From contig JAUCBN010000042.1 of assembly GCA_035048815.1 (NCBI GenBank), positions 14,174,501 to 14,238,500 of the forward strand: a DNA stretch of 64,000 nt. Direction: 5' to 3'. Positions 36,694 through 49,610 of the stretch are shown here, one piece after another. Below the pieces are notes generated by a model. The model did not search any database, had not been told where the DNA came from, and worked only from the letters and a program-made list of their open reading frames with translations. Within the stretch, counting starts at the first letter, position 1. The number at the start of each line of letters is the position of its first letter. The stretch is from Abelmoschus esculentus (Eukaryota > Streptophyta > Magnoliopsida > Malvales > Malvaceae). The translations under genes and the position numbers were made by a program.

Positions 36694-38607
36694 CATAGGA
36701 CTTGATGACCGGCTTAAATTTTACCAGTTCTACTCATTGGAATGTCCGATTTGCTTCAAGGGATTCCCTTGAATGAGAGAAACTTCGATCTTAACTTATC
36801 TGAAACTTAGTTGGTACTTGCCGGATACAATTTGGGATATCGGCACGAGAGACGGTTGCCACGAGCGGAGCCGAAAGCGGAAAGCTAAATGCTCGTCATT
36901 ATTATTGTTGTAGAGGATGATAGTGAAATTGTGCATTTTTCTGGTGCGAGCAAAAATGGTATGGGATGAGTTATTAGTTCACTTGTTTATAATGGTGTTT
37001 ACTGATCGGAGACGCTATTGACTTGTATAGATTACATTGCTTCCCAATACAAATTGTTCCTAATTTGATTTTCGACTTTAAGAAATAACTGTTCCTTTAA
37101 TCATCTTGCCTTAATTACTGTACTAGTATTATTGATGCTCAAATTCGTTATTTTTAAAAATAATTGTTCCTTAAATCATTTAGCTAAAATGATTCGTGCA
37201 ACGGGTGAATTTCAAAGCAAATTGGAGTTGTAAAGCCTTAATTTAATATTATTCTTTCTAATTGCACATGGGATGATCTTTATCTCCCCAATGCATGTGC
37301 CAGAGATGCATATGCAGCCTTAGGAACACTAACTTGAACTTCAAGTCTCCAATGGGTTTTTACTCATGAGATGGTTAAAAAAGGGACAACAGGGTGAAGT
37401 TACTTGGTGGAAATTTGCAATGGGGTCACTGACCTGAGTGGTTAAAAATGGGACAATAAGAGACCTTGGTTTCTTCTTCCACCAAATCTCTATAATCCAT
37501 ATGCTCTGTTTGTTTTTTAACTCTTAAGTTTGAGCTTGTAAAGAAGACTGATGTTTTGACTTATGTGCTTCTCTCTCTCTCTCTCATGGAGTGGTTATTA
37601 TTCTGATCTCTTTAGCTTACCAAATACCTTCATGCTTGCTAGTCATGCATTTGCTCTTGGCATCATCACTTTTGTTTTCACTTTTGGCTCACTTTGCTGT
37701 CATCTTAGCCTCCTGCTCCTGCATTTCTTATGGTCAAGTCTCACATGCCTATCTAATAATCTATAGGAACAATACAACAATCAGGCGCCAGCAGTTTTGT
37801 CTTCTCCAATCATCATATCACCAAGCCTCTTGGAGGGTGCCATCTATTGAATCAAACGGTAAGAACTTAGATCCGATCCGAATTAAATCCGAAAGAATCA
37901 AAATTTACTGTGACTACTAGGTATTAAAGTCTTGAAATGAAGAGAAAATCCATGCATTTCCCTTTTGAGAAAGTATGAGGACTGAGGGAGTACTAGAAGA
38001 ATTTCAAGTTTCAAGAAAGCTTCACCCATATGCTATATGCTTATTGACATGTGGTGCTTTAAATGAACTTTCAACTCTTTAAATGCAGTTCAATGAAGAG
38101 GTAAGCTTGGGATTTGAGCTTTATTTAGATTAGACAATGATGATAATCATATAACCCCACAATCCCACTTATGTCTGATGTCAACTTTTTCATACAATGG
38201 CTACACTCACTAGAGTCATTCAAACCACTTTTTTGGGATCCCACCATCCCTCATCATACAAAGAAAGAGAAGGCAGGCTCCTATTACAACATCAAATTTT
38301 GGGTATTTATCAGAGTTAAAAAAATAAAGAAAAAGAAAAAGAAAGCACATATGATATGACCTCACACTCTCAGTGTATCCTTTCTTTTTCTGTATTATTC
38401 TCTTTTGGTGTTGTACAATGGTGGCAGAAGCCAGAAGGAGAAAGAGGTGGAGTAAATATTAGAATCCACTTTTTAATTTGCCATAAAGTAAGAACACAAA
38501 GAGGCACATTCATGGAAGTTACATTGCACCAGTAAAGAATCAAAATCCTCTGAAAGAACAGAGAAAGCTAAAAAAAAACTAAAAAGGAAAAGCTTAAACA
38601 ATTAGAT
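36694..38607. other. Spacer between TPS and the ATL gene
   Basis: Holds the TPS 3' UTR, a reverse SINE-like copy at about 37085-37200, and a (CT)n run near 37568-37586. The rest is low-complexity sequence with short frames only. The last 150 bp or so (to 38607) should be the 3' UTR of the minus-strand ATL gene. No further gene is seen. Confidence 0.55.
37085..37200 (-). repeat. SINE-like repeat, family A, copy 5
   Basis: On the minus strand: TTTAGCTAAATGATTTAAGG (A-box-like), AACAATTATTTTTAAAAATA, then ACGAATTTGAGCATCAATAA (B-box-like) and TACTAGTACAGTAATTAAGG. It is degenerate but in family order. Confidence 0.45.
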
Positions 38608-39720
38608 TCATGGAAAACCAGCAGTAACAGAGGAAGAAGAGCCTATGGTGTCTGAAGAACTTGGGAATTTACCTTTCTTAGACCATTGCCAGATCTTGGA
38701 AACAGAAAAGCTTTCACCTTTACTTGTCAAATTAATTTTCTTTCCCTCAGCATCCCCATCATTTGATGAATTCCTATTCTGCTCACCCCTTCCCTTCACA
38801 AGCTTCATGGTACTAGCAGTGCCATTGCTTCCTCTAGAGGGGAATAGAGCTACCTGCAATTCATCAGCAACCACATATTGGAATGACCCCATTGAGTAAC
38901 ATCTTCTAGCATCCAAATTGCTGCTACTGCTCTCCCCTTCTCCTTCTCTTACTTCTCCTTCTCCCCCTTTTCTGTCATTCGAACTTCTAAATTTGCCTAA
39001 TCTGACTGAAAACACCCTCTTTCCAATGTCATTCTCTGCTGGTTTAGGGCCAACAGACACCCCACTTCCTCCATTGCTTGATAACATAGTTTCCTCCCTT
39101 GGATATTCGAACTCGAAAACTGGGTTTTCAATTGGGAGCTCAGGTGTGAAAATGGTCCCTCTACAAAGGGGGCAAGTGGAGTTAGACATCAACCATGTGT
39201 CTATGCAGTCTATATGGAAAGCATGACTACACAAAGGAAGTAATCTCAATTTCTCTTCTTCCAAGAACTCACAGAGACAAACTGCACAATCAAATGGCTC
39301 TTTCAACCCCATTATTTCCTTGTAAAGAAACACAGGCAGAGCATCTATGAAAGACTGATCTAGACCCGAATCATGGAGATGGAAGAGTTGCTGTAACTGT
39401 CTCTGGTAAGCATCAGTCCCCGACATATCTGGGTATCGGTCGGATTCCGATAAAGAAGAGGGAGACCTATGTTTCATGAGAAACCTAACAAGCAAGTGAA
39501 GAAGGCCAGATATGAAAAATATCACAGCTAGAACAACAATGATGACCAAAACAGCTGGGCTTATTTTACTAGCAGAAGACGATGAAGGAAGAGGGTTTGG
39601 CTGCTTTTGGTAATCATTACTGTATGGCAATGGAGGAGAGGACAAAGAAGAAGAAGAAGAAACATGGTAATAACCCAAAGCACCAGGTTTTAGCTTGGTT
39701 TCAGATTGTACCCAAGACAT
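38608..39720 (-). CDS. ATL-family RING-H2 E3 ubiquitin ligase, ATL46-like (370 aa)
   Basis: Membrane-anchored E3 ligase that transfers ubiquitin from an E2 to target proteins. One exon without introns, as is usual for ATL genes. From the N-terminus: a Ser/Pro-rich segment (about 20-50), one transmembrane helix (about 54-79, PAVLVIIVVLAVIFFISGLL), a basic stop, the ATL GLD motif (SGLDQSFIDALPVF, 118-131), then a RING-H2 at 145-187 with CxxC, CSHAFHIDC and CPLC metal ligands and the conserved Trp in DTWL. The Ser-rich tail (DARRCYSMGSFQYVV, SFSVSKIWQWSKKGKF) is shared with the ATL46/ATL47 subgroup as I know it. Intact; targets unknown. Confidence 0.92.
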   Translation of the reverse strand: MSWVQSETKLKPGALGYYHVSSSSSLSSPPLPYSNDYQKQPNPLPSSSSASKISPAVLVIIVVLAVIFFISGLLHLLVRFLMKHRSPSSLSESDRYPDMSGTDAYQRQLQQLFHLHDSGLDQSFIDALPVFLYKEIMGLKEPFDCAVCLCEFLEEEKLRLLPLCSHAFHIDCIDTWLMSNSTCPLCRGTIFTPELPIENPVFEFEYPREETMLSSNGGSGVSVGPKPAENDIGKRVFSVRLGKFRSSNDRKGGEGEVREGEGESSSSNLDARRCYSMGSFQYVVADELQVALFPSRGSNGTASTMKLVKGRGEQNRNSSNDGDAEGKKINLTSKGESFSVSKIWQWSKKGKFPSSSDTIGSSSSVTAGFP

Positions 39721-40449
39721 TTTAGGACATGGGCATGCTTAAAACACCTTTTTCTTCAACTTTCTTGAATCAAAACAACTCTGAAACCATGTTTTCTTGG
39801 TTCCTTTCAGATTAAACCCAGCTCATAAACTACAATGAACAAGCAATGCAAAACAGCAGGCAATCTTCTCTAACTATTCAACACAAGGAGACTTTTAAAC
39901 CAAGTCAAGGTATTGGTTGACCTACCTTGGAAAATGTATGGAACACCCAAATTTAACAAGTTGCTCCAGGGATTGTTGCAGGAAACCCCATTTGGTCCTT
40001 TTGGAGTTTTCCTATCCCCTTTACACTCAAGGGCTATTTTTGTCATTTAGGTTGACTTGGATTTTTGTTATATTAGCATGATGATAAATTTAGCCTTTAA
40101 TATTTATATAGTGGATAAAATGTAATATTAGCCATTAAACTGAGTGAAAATGGTCTTATTGGTCACTGATATTTTGAAGTTATAAAATAATCATTAAAAG
40201 TTTAATTCTATTATAAAATGGTCACTAAGATAAATTTATTTTTTTAGATTAATTTAAAATGAGGACCAAATATTAGAAATGCGTGATGCAATTAAATCTA
40301 ATTAAAATAACGTATAATCTGTTTGTGTCTCCAATTTTGGAAGTTTGTTTGTGTTGAGAGGGTTAGAGGATCCTACACCTTTTGACAGTTTGTTACTTAG
40401 ATGGGTCCTTTGCTTTGCTGCTGGCATCATATCTCTGCGTATGTCTTAG

Positions 40450-41080
40450 GCCGGCGTTAGGACAGTAAACGAATCGGACGAACATGTACGAGAGTATGTT
40501 TATATTTGTTAATTTAATTTTAACTGAATAAATTAATAAATACGAATATAAATGAATACGAAACTTTTTGTTTATGTTCGTTTATTAAGGAATGTAACTT
40601 GTTTATGTTCGTTCATTAACATGATAAATAAATACAAACAATCACAAATGAGCACAAACGAACATATATAATGTATAAAATAAGTTAGTTCGATTAATTC
40701 AATTAATTAACTGATTTTAAACCGAATTAGTTGATAACTGAAGTTTAAATTTTTTAATTATTAGTAGTTGAAACCTGAAATTATCTAATAAATTAATTAA
40801 TTTTGAGTTAATTCAGCTTAATTGAATAATCAACATCCCTAGATGTATATGAATAAACTTAAATGAACATAAATAAACATAAATGAACATAAACGACCAG
40901 ATAATGAACGAATTATCAAACATTCATGAACATAAATAATGAACAAACCCTTTGTTCAGGCCCATTTATTTAATTAGACGAATAAAAAATCTTTTTTATA
41001 TTTATTCATTTAATAAAAAAACGAATATAAATAAATTTTCCATCTAACAATTCACTGAACGTTTGGTTCGTTTACCTACT
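40450..41080. repeat. Degenerate MITE, family 5 (GTTCGTTTATTA type), with internal insertion
   Basis: Left part AGTAAACGAATCGGACGAAC and right part GTTTGGTTCGTTTACCTACT are inverted relatives. Between them GTTTATGTTCGTTTATTAAGG words recur. Segment about 40680-40848 (AGTTCGATTAATTCAATTAA… to AATAATCAACATCCCTAG) is of a different type and looks inserted. A related element lies in the WAT1 intron (58480-59650). Confidence 0.45.
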
Positions 41081-41799
41081 TAACTCTGTCATCATCTACT
41101 TGGCGCTGTAGTTTTCACTTTGCGCGCACAAAGATGAGATTGGGCCACGCCCCAGATCATCTAATTCATTGTCAGCCCATTAAAATCAAATGAATAAAGA
41201 AGAAGAAAAAAAAATAGTCTATATGTTGAATTTAACTTTGTCGTTTCCTTTTTATGATTTATTATATTCTAATTTTTTATGGATCGTTCATTTAAATAAT
41301 TATGCAACACCTCGATCTCAATTTAGATATAAAATATTATATTTAAATCTATTAAAATTAATTTATAAAATATTTTTATTAAAAATATAACTTAAAAATT
41401 TATAACAGTGTAAATAAACTATTAATGTTTATTTACAATAATATATATAATATCAATGTACTTAAAATTTATGTTTTTTTTTTTCATTATTTATAAAAAA
41501 TATTTTATTGAATCCTTGGTTCAATATTTTATTTTTGTTATTGAAGGTGTCATAAGAAATTATTACTTATTTAATAACTGAAACTTTGTTTACTTCATCT
41601 AATTTTGTTTATAAGTTTGTCTAATTTTCTTAAAAACAATATTTGAAAATTTGAACAAATTTTTATTGTATGACTCTTCATTTCATTTTATTTGTTTATT
41701 AAACTAAATAAAATTAAATACCAACAGTATTTCAAATTCATTATCCAAACACATTCTAACTTATTATTATTTTTTATTTTTTTAATAAGATACAATGTT

Positions 41800-41955
41800 A
41801 GAATAATATTTATTCTGGGATATACTATTAAGTCTTAACCATTAGATATTGATCGTTCAATCACTGTGCTGACATTACTGATGTTCGAACCCGTGACCTT
41901 TAGGAATAATAACCGTTCCCTTAATCACCGAGGCTAGATGGTTCGGGATATTCTA
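41800..41955 (-). repeat. SINE-like repeat, family A, copy 6
   Basis: Best-preserved copy. On the minus strand: ATCTAGCCTCGGTGATTAAG (A-box like a tRNA), AAAGGTCACGGGTTCGAACA (B-box), then GTGATTGAACGATCAATATC. A-box and B-box are spaced as in a tRNA, which supports a tRNA-derived SINE. Confidence 0.65.
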
Positions 41956-42147
41956 ACTTCTTAATTTCTGCACGAATGTGATGTCGTGGGGTATTTAATA
42001 AACCCTGTGAATACTTCATTTTCTTATTATAGTATATATACCAGCTGGAATCTATGCCCAAGCAAAGCTTCAACAGAAAAGAAAGCTGCTATATTTTAGT
42101 AGAAACTAACACCCCAATGATGCATAATCTAATTATAAGAACTGGAC

Positions 42148-42166
42148 TATATATATATATATATAT
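42148..42166. repeat. (TA)n microsatellite at the RSS3-like stop codon
   Basis: Nine perfect TA units end at the last base of the minus-strand TGA (42166-42168), so the 3' UTR begins with the repeat. Confidence 0.85.
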
Positions 42167-43878
42167 CAAAATCCATTGTTGGGCCTGCCGCTTGTTACAT
42201 TGAGATCATGGTGTTGGTGTTGATGATAATGTTGTTGACGACGATATACAGAAATGGAGGTGTTACTTTCAACCATATCTTGTTCAGGCCTATACTCTTC
42301 ATCGTTTTCCTCTTTCGCCACTTTCTCGATTCCGATATCGTACTCAACGGCCCTTTGCGACGACAAGAACTGTGACTGTACCGGCTGAGACTCGCAGTAC
42401 TTGAGAGAAGCTTGCGGTGGTACGACCGATGGAAGCTTGGAAAGAAGGGCTTCCAGGCTGCTCATGGAAGGAGTTATTTTCACAGGCTGATTGAAATGGT
42501 CGTAGAATTCAGGTGTCGGTGCAACCGGCGTCCCTTCCGGGAAATGCACCCACGATTCTGGTGTGCCATTGAAAGGGTAAGCAGAAGAGGAAGGATGGGG
42601 CAAGAGTACTCCGGGAATGCTTTCTATGTAGCTGAATTTCTTTCTTAGTAGAACTACATAACTTATGTCTTCAATTACCTTTGAGTAACATAAACGGAGA
42701 CAACATATATGACACTGTCAGTAAAACATGTGCTGCAAAGGCAAAGCAAATTGTGTAGCTTTAGAGAGAGAAAGAGAAGACCTTATGAACAGCTCCTAGT
42801 TGGACGACACCTTCTCTAACTGCAATCAAAGCGATGGTCTGAAAAGATATTAACTCAATTCAAAGCAAGTACAAGTAGATCTACCTAAACTCCTACAGAC
42901 ATGAGAGTTTTGTGATGTGTCTATCATGGTATATACCCTTATTCCTGCCTGGAACTGTGCTTCCCATGTCCTTGGATGCTACAGAAGGAAGGTTTTGTGA
43001 GGAAAAACAAAGGTTGTAAAATGTAAAAGCATGGATTGGATTAGCAGACATATATGATATATGTATATATATGTGTGTGTATATGCTTACTGAATCTGCA
43101 GAATTATGCCATGCTGACAAGAAGTTGATTTCCTGCTCATTTGGTTCTTTGTATATCCACTTGTGACCGTGATCTGCAGCTACTTTTCCTATCAAACTGC
43201 CCCCATGTTATCAGATAAAAAAAAAAATCAGTTTGGCTTGAAATTAATATTACCAATACCTATTATGGGAAATTCTTAGTTCTTACCCTTCTCCATAGTT
43301 GTAGATTTCGTGTGACATCTTAAAGAAAAGCTCCGGTTGCAGACTTTGATAGTGTTGAAACTCACCACCGCCATGGACCGAGGAACCGGGACCGTCCCCG
43401 GAGTTGATTTCGGCTGCTGAGGCAGCAAAATTGCAGAAACCATCTTCCCAAACTAATATCCTGCAATTTTGTGCAATATGAAAGTTTTAAGTATGAAGAT
43501 AGGCGTTATATACAACATAAGTTATCAAAATCTGCATGGATTAACATATACCAGTTTCTCCTGTTACCTCTTGACCTGTCATAAGCTCCTTGACCATCCC
43601 ATCTACCAGCAAAAGTAATGGAAAAAACATGTCATACTAAAAAGCATCAAAAACCATAAAATTAAAGAGATGTTTAGATCCTTTATCTTGTAAGAAAAGG
43701 AAACCCACTTAAACCAAACCTATACTGGTTTTGTTCCTTACTTGGGAGGTGGATAATTTCTAGGTAAGATCCTCCAAAACACTGCATAAACCCATTGAGA
43801 GTTCTCATGAATACACAAGCTTCTCAGTGTGTGTTGAAGAAGATGAGTAACAGCTAATGGACTGAGATGTTCCTCCAT
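42166..43878 (-). CDS. RICE SALT SENSITIVE 3-like bHLH-MYC_N protein (7 exons, 359 aa)
   Basis: RSS3 in rice is a nuclear regulator that links JAZ repressors with bHLH factors in root growth under salt stress; the role here is by homology only. Exons: 43742-43878, 43552-43602, 43287-43460, 43091-43196, 42937-42978, 42782-42838, 42166-42678; total 359 aa. The MYC_N-type domain fills exons 1-6: start MEEHLSPLAVTHLLQHTLRS, WVYAVFWRILPRNYPPP, WILVWEDGFCNFAASAAEIN, FFKMSHEIYNYGEGLIGKVA, HKWIYKEPNEQEINFLSAWH and TIALIAVREGVVQLGAVHK. The tail has SYIESIPGVLLPHPSSSAYPF, then a Ser/Pro-rich part, an acidic patch and a His/Gln-rich end (HYHQHQHH). No bHLH DNA-binding region is present, as in RSS3. Exons 5 and 6 are only 42 and 57 nt. 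Confidence 0.92.
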
Positions 43879-44454
43879 TAAAATTCTTCAAACTTTCTCT
43901 TTCATTTCTTCTTTCTTTTTTTCCGGAAGGAAAAACCAGCATCTTAGCCTCCTTTATATAAGCAAAACCAACATGGAAATGTCACATTTATACCTCTTTC
44001 TCTCTCTCTGTCTTACTGTATTTGCATTTAATCATGCTTTAAACTTTACCAAAACGATTCCATGAGGCCCCACGGTCATTACCTTCTCGGTTCCCAAAGG
44101 TTCTCTTTCTGTGAATCAAATTTCAATTAAATCCTCCGTTTCAAAAACTGCACTCTCCTGTACTGGTTGGTTGTGTATTCTACTGTTTTCCTCTTTCTAT
44201 ACACTTGTTATTATTCTTATGCGAACATCACCAGTTTTGCTCCATTTCTGAGTACTTCTCTGAGGACCCATATCTCTTTGCATTCAACCATCAAACCCAA
44301 TGTTTTTATTTTTTTCTTACCATTCTGACACATCTAGGTATAACCGCTCATTTCAGTCCCAGGAACAACACTTATATTTCCACCACCTCTATTTATTCGA
44401 GTGAAAATCATCTGTCCATTTCTCATGCCTTTATTTATGCTCCATTTTTATTTA

Positions 44455-44580
44455 GAGGTTTAAGGTTTAAGGTTTTAGGTTAGGGGTTTTAGTTAGGGTT
44501 TAGGGAATTAGGGGTATGGTGTATTTTTTAAGGTGTAAGATTTAGGGTTTAGAATATAGAAAATAAGGGTTTAGGGTTTA
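44455..44580. repeat. Degenerate TTTAGGG-like tract
   Basis: Contains TTTAGGGTTTAG-like words mixed with AGGTTTAAGG and GGTTAGGGG units (for example TTAGTTAGGGTTTAGGG). It is irregular interstitial telomere-like sequence on the + strand. It resembles the complementary tract near 2440-2525. Confidence 0.5.
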
Positions 44581-45318
44581 AAATTTAATTAAAAAAAACA
44601 AAGGAGGCACCAAAGGAGGCACGAGGAAGGGACATAAGATTTTTGTTCTATTTATTCACCGTCAAAGTCAAAGTTACAACCATCTTTTAAATGCAAATCG
44701 TTTATTTTTTTATTATGTTTTTATTGATATCTCAAATTTAAAATGATGAGTTTAAGTTCAGGGTTATGAATTGTAATTAGGGTTTATAAAATTAAAGTTA
44801 GGTATATATTTTAGGGTATAAAGCTTAAAGTTTAGAATGTGAAAATTAAGTTATAATTTAAAAATTAATTTTTAAATTTTTTTAATAGGAAACATAGAAA
44901 TAGAAATTATTAGAGGTAGAAAATTTTTACTTCAATCCACCACCATCACTATCATTATGGTGCATACATGTGTCCATCTACATGGGGTATATGATATTAA
45001 CAACCAAATGACACTTATTTACCGGCGTTAATCGTGCTTCTATTGGTGTCCCATTTTAAATTAATAAATTTAAGGTTAGGGGTTGTGATTAAAGTTTAAA
45101 AAATTAATGATAAGATGTATTATTAGGGTGTAAGATGCAAAGTTTAGGATATAAAAACTTAAATTTAAAATTTTTTAACAGAGGTATGAAAAGAGATACG
45201 ATTAGGTTTTACTCCTTATTTACTATACATACACGAAAGCAAAGATTAAAAATGCTTGAGAATCATTAATTGATGCAATTTAGGGTTTTGTGATTGTGAT
45301 ATATGTATTAAGAATACA

Positions 45319-45336
45319 ATATATATATATATATAT
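45319..45336. repeat. (AT)n microsatellite
   Basis: Nine perfect AT units in a gene-free region. Confidence 0.85.
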
Positions 45337-48300
45337 CATGTACAGGTTCTGATCATCAAAACACACACAAAGGGTCCCCACAAATGGAAGTGCTAGAGCA
45401 CAAAAATCACATGATTCTATTCATTTCTTGACAGATTCAACGAGTCTGTTTGACTAGCTTAGCTCCAGAAAGATGAAGACATTTTTGCTGTAAATTTTGA
45501 GGGTTTGGAGATAAATAGAACTTTGCAGTAAACTGATTAATATGGTAAATTGATCATCACAGACATTTTTTACATTTTGACATATAATACGAATATATTT
45601 TTGATATACAATTCGTGTAAAAAAAATACATAATCTTTTTTTAATATCTGAAATCTAAAACTCTAACGCAAACTTCAAATCTTAAACTTAAACTCTAACA
45701 TTAAATCTTAAATTCTAATACTGTAACCTACAGTGACAGAGTCAGAATTTTGAGTTGAGGATAAAACATAAATATTTAGAAATATGAGACAAATTCATAA
45801 AAAATTAAAAATTTAAAAAATTTAAATAAAAAACAAAAGTGTAAAAAAAATTCTTCTAATGCGACAAAGATAGAAAAGTTTTCATTAGTTTGGGTCATTT
45901 GGGATCCATCTTTTCTTCCTCTCTCTCTATATCTCTCGTCTGCATCTTACATTATGACTAAAAGAAACTGCTTTTAATTCACCCTTCCTGACACAGAGTT
46001 TTTGGACAGACAATTATACTCTTTTCTGACTGTCTGTTTGTGACAAAGTGAGCATCATTAGCAACTCTAATCATCCAATAATTATTATCACATTAAATTA
46101 TCATCAACTAACTAGCATTTGTGTTTTTGACAGCTACAGGCCATGCGTGTCTATCGTCTTATTCATAGGGTTTATTATTGTATTTCATAACAGGTTTATA
46201 AAGCTGATGTTCTTGTTTAAGGTTTGTGTAGTTCGTAAATATACGGTCCCCCTTTTTGCAAGGTAAAATCTAGAGATTGCTTACAACTCCTTAATTTGAG
46301 ACACATAGATAGAATAACGAGTTATTTGATTTTAACTTGATTAAAAACCCGGTTAACATTCGATTTAGTTTATATCAATATAATTTTAAATAAAAAAACA
46401 AAAAGAAAAAAAAATTTCGGGGTGGGGAGTGATTGCGCTCCCCACATGGGTGTAGTTTCGTCCTTGGTGATCGATAATCAGTGATGATTAACTATTGACT
46501 AATAACAATAGATAAACTGTTCAACAACAAAAATATAATTATTTTAAAGTTTACTGACAAAATCGATACAACCTCTAGAATTCAGTACCTAAAACGAGAT
46601 TGCTTTGGCCATGAATCACACTGTTTGAATTTTAATGATCCAATAGTATAATTAAAACAAAATAAAAGTCTAGTATTATAATATACTAATTGACCAACTA
46701 ACTAATAATGTTTATATTGTCCTATCTCATATGAATTTGAACCTTAAAATTTATAATACTTTTGTATTTAATAAAAAATTAGTGTTATAATTAAAACAAT
46801 TAAAAAATTAATGGTTTAAACATAACAACATCTAAAGTTCAATAATATCCGATTTAGTTTACCTTATTTTTTTTATTCCAAGACTTTTTTTTTTTACTTT
46901 ATATAGACCATATTCTAATGATCCTCCCTCTTACTTTATACTGGTATATGCTATTTTATTTCATCTTTATACTTTCTTTACTTTTGTATTTGTATGGGAG
47001 ACAAGAGTCTTGGTCAAGATAAAAGGTGTTGGAATACCCCATACCTTTCTTACATTAAGGAAAATGGAATCTCTGTTCTCCCCATACTTCAATGCTCCCA
47101 AGTTGTAATAAAAAAATGCATTTCTAATCTAAGAAAAAACCAAAAACGATCAATAAATAGTTTAATGTCTGTCGTCTGATGAAGTTGAATATCAGACAAT
47201 GAAACACAATCAATATTGTGTAGTTCAAAGCAGGCAAAAATCTCCTTATCCCCCCCACAGTTCTTGCCTTGATGTTTAGGGTTCTTAGTTTAATACTGGT
47301 TTTGGAATGTTTGATTGTAATATTATATGTTAGATTACAGGTACGGTTAGGGTTCATGTTCTTGCTTTTGAGGAACATGCAGGATCGTATGAATGATGTC
47401 CAAAGATCTAAATTTCTGTGTTTTTTCTTGGAGTGGTGAAATGTATCTTATCAACGTAACACTTTGTTTGTTAGCTTTAGTTGATCGATGTAATGGTATT
47501 ATAATATTAATTTAATCAACATATCCCGACATGGTTTTGTCTGAGAACCGGGAAAATGAAAAAACCTGTTAAGATCTTCCCAATCTATTCTGTGCATGGT
47601 GCATGCATCTTGAGTCTTCACGCATGACATGCTCATGTGTGCCCACATGTCTATGTCATGTAGTCCTTGCTAGATAATGAGGCATTTCCCCTGCCTAAAA
47701 CCACGTGACAGAGGCGGTTTAAAGATTTTAGGATCTTGTATAATTTATTAAGAGCCCTTGTATAGTTGATCCTATTGCATTTGTTCAAAACCTCATTAGT
47801 TTTATATAAACAAAAGTAGGAAGAATAATCAATAAGATTTTATAATCAATTATCACATTTAGAAAACAATTATAACATTGTAACAATTATAACATTGTAA
47901 CAATTATAACTCATTTTTAAGAGCATTTTAAAAAATTTTACAATAAATTTTAAGATTAACATCATCTAAATGTAGCTTATAAAAATATTAGGTCCCTCTT
48001 TTTTAGGATGCCTTGTGCAGTCGCTCCTATTGCTCCTGTTCAGAACCCCTAATGCCACATGATCATGTTTGATAAATAGAGTTTTGAGTCAAAATTAAAA
48101 TTTTGATCAATTAAATCTATAATGTTTTTTTCTTGTTTTGTAAACGAAGATAAATCTTCTAAACTTAAAAAAAAAAATTGCTAAAATGAGCTTTTTAGTT
48201 AAGATTGAATATAAGAATTGTAAACACTGTCTTGCTCTTGACAAGTACAAAATATTTTGGAAATAATATAAATTTTAATAATTCATGCTTTTTAAGTAAA

Positions 48301-48699
48301 ATATATTCTCATATATAATTTAAATAATTATTTCTCTTTCAAATAAATGATATTAGTGGATATGTTTCAAATATCATTTAAATTAATAATTAATAAAATT
48401 ATATTGTAAATATAATTTAATAAATCTAAAATATAATTAAATAAGTAAACAATTATCAGTTATTAATTAATTTTATCAAATATTTTTATATAATTAAAAT
48501 TAAATCAATTAATATAATTGATACGGAGAAGATATGATGAATACTTTTATCAATGCGCAAATCAAAGTATCTATGTACATGTTTTGCATGATTAGGGCTG
48601 CCATTCACTAAATTTATCAAATTTCTTATCATTCGATCGAACAAATTTATTTGCCGTCGATTCGCAGTTACTAACAGATGTAAGAGGGAACCAAACCAT

Positions 48700-49610
48700 A
48701 ATCAAATCCATCAAAACCACTGGAAATTCTATCCTTCCATCACAGAGAAAAACTCCAAGACATCACGTGAAGCATCGTGGTCACTATCTAGGACTGTAAA
48801 AAACTAATAACATTTACTTGAAATAAACCAATACATAAAAACTTCAGTAACCCACGACTGTCTGCCCTCACCCAACGTTTCCTTATCATCAATGTAGGAA
48901 AGAGTCTCTCATATACAATTGTGTACCATTCGAACATAACATGACTTACACTTTGGTTCGAATAAAACTTACATATTACCACCTCAAAGTCAGGGAAAAT
49001 GGAACCCATTTCTTTAGGGTCTTGCTGCAGAAATGGGACAGTGATTGGTCGACTTTTAAGATCACCGAGTAGTGTAGTCAATCTATCGGACGACCTAGGT
49101 GATGGTCCAACTTCTCTTATTGTTGATGCAGATGTTCAAACACGAGATCTTCTCCTTGGAGATTGTAAAGATTTGGCCATCCTCCTTCATACCATCATCC
49201 GTCAACATCAACGAAAATAAAGTTTACTGTGACGAAACAACAAGAATGGGAAAAGGAAAACCAACTGGTTATACTTTAGGGTTTTAACTAGAATTCTTAA
49301 GCACAACCCGTTTTGGGTTTGACCAGTTAATGACAGTGGTGGGGCCATGTAAATGTCTGATTAAGGTTAAAGCAGACAGTTAAGTTAAACTGTCCTTAAT
49401 AATCATAGTCATCTGAATTCTGAAAGCTTCCTTTGAGTTGAGCGAGGAAAAAGAAAGAAAGGACCAAGGGTACATGGTTGCACCACTTGGGTGGGGATGA
49501 TGCTAGCTGCTTTAACGAACAGACTACAGAAAGTGGCTCGCAATCATAGAGAGATTGAATAGGCATCTCAAGCTCCTTGGTTGAGGACAACACGACGAGA
49601 GATTTCATTT
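48700..49610. other. Unassigned stretch with gene-like composition
   Basis: About 900 bp is less AT-rich than its surroundings and has open frames on both strands (minus-strand words such as RPITVPFLQQDPKEMGSIF and ELEMPIQSLYDCEPLSVV). I do not recognise either frame, and no full-length frame or convincing splice pattern links them. It may be a decayed gene or an unknown repeat. Confidence 0.25.

Larger units (their letters stand above)
39721..42165. other. Spacer between ATL46-like and RSS3-like genes
   Basis: No gene is seen. The first 300 bp should hold the ATL promoter and 5' UTR. A GTTCGTTTATT-type repeat spans about 40450-41080, with another element inside it. A reverse SINE-like copy lies at about 41800-41955. 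A (TA)n run at 42148-42166 abuts the RSS3-like stop codon. The rest is AT-rich. Confidence 0.55.

Noticed and set aside
38645..39226. Plus-strand frames opposite the ATL gene
   Set aside because: They are antisense shadows of the single-exon RING-H2 gene, with biased Ser/Leu/Pro composition.
42412..42648. Plus-strand frame over the RSS3-like last exon
   Set aside because: It is a shadow of the minus-strand exon 42166-42678, whose protein is conserved.
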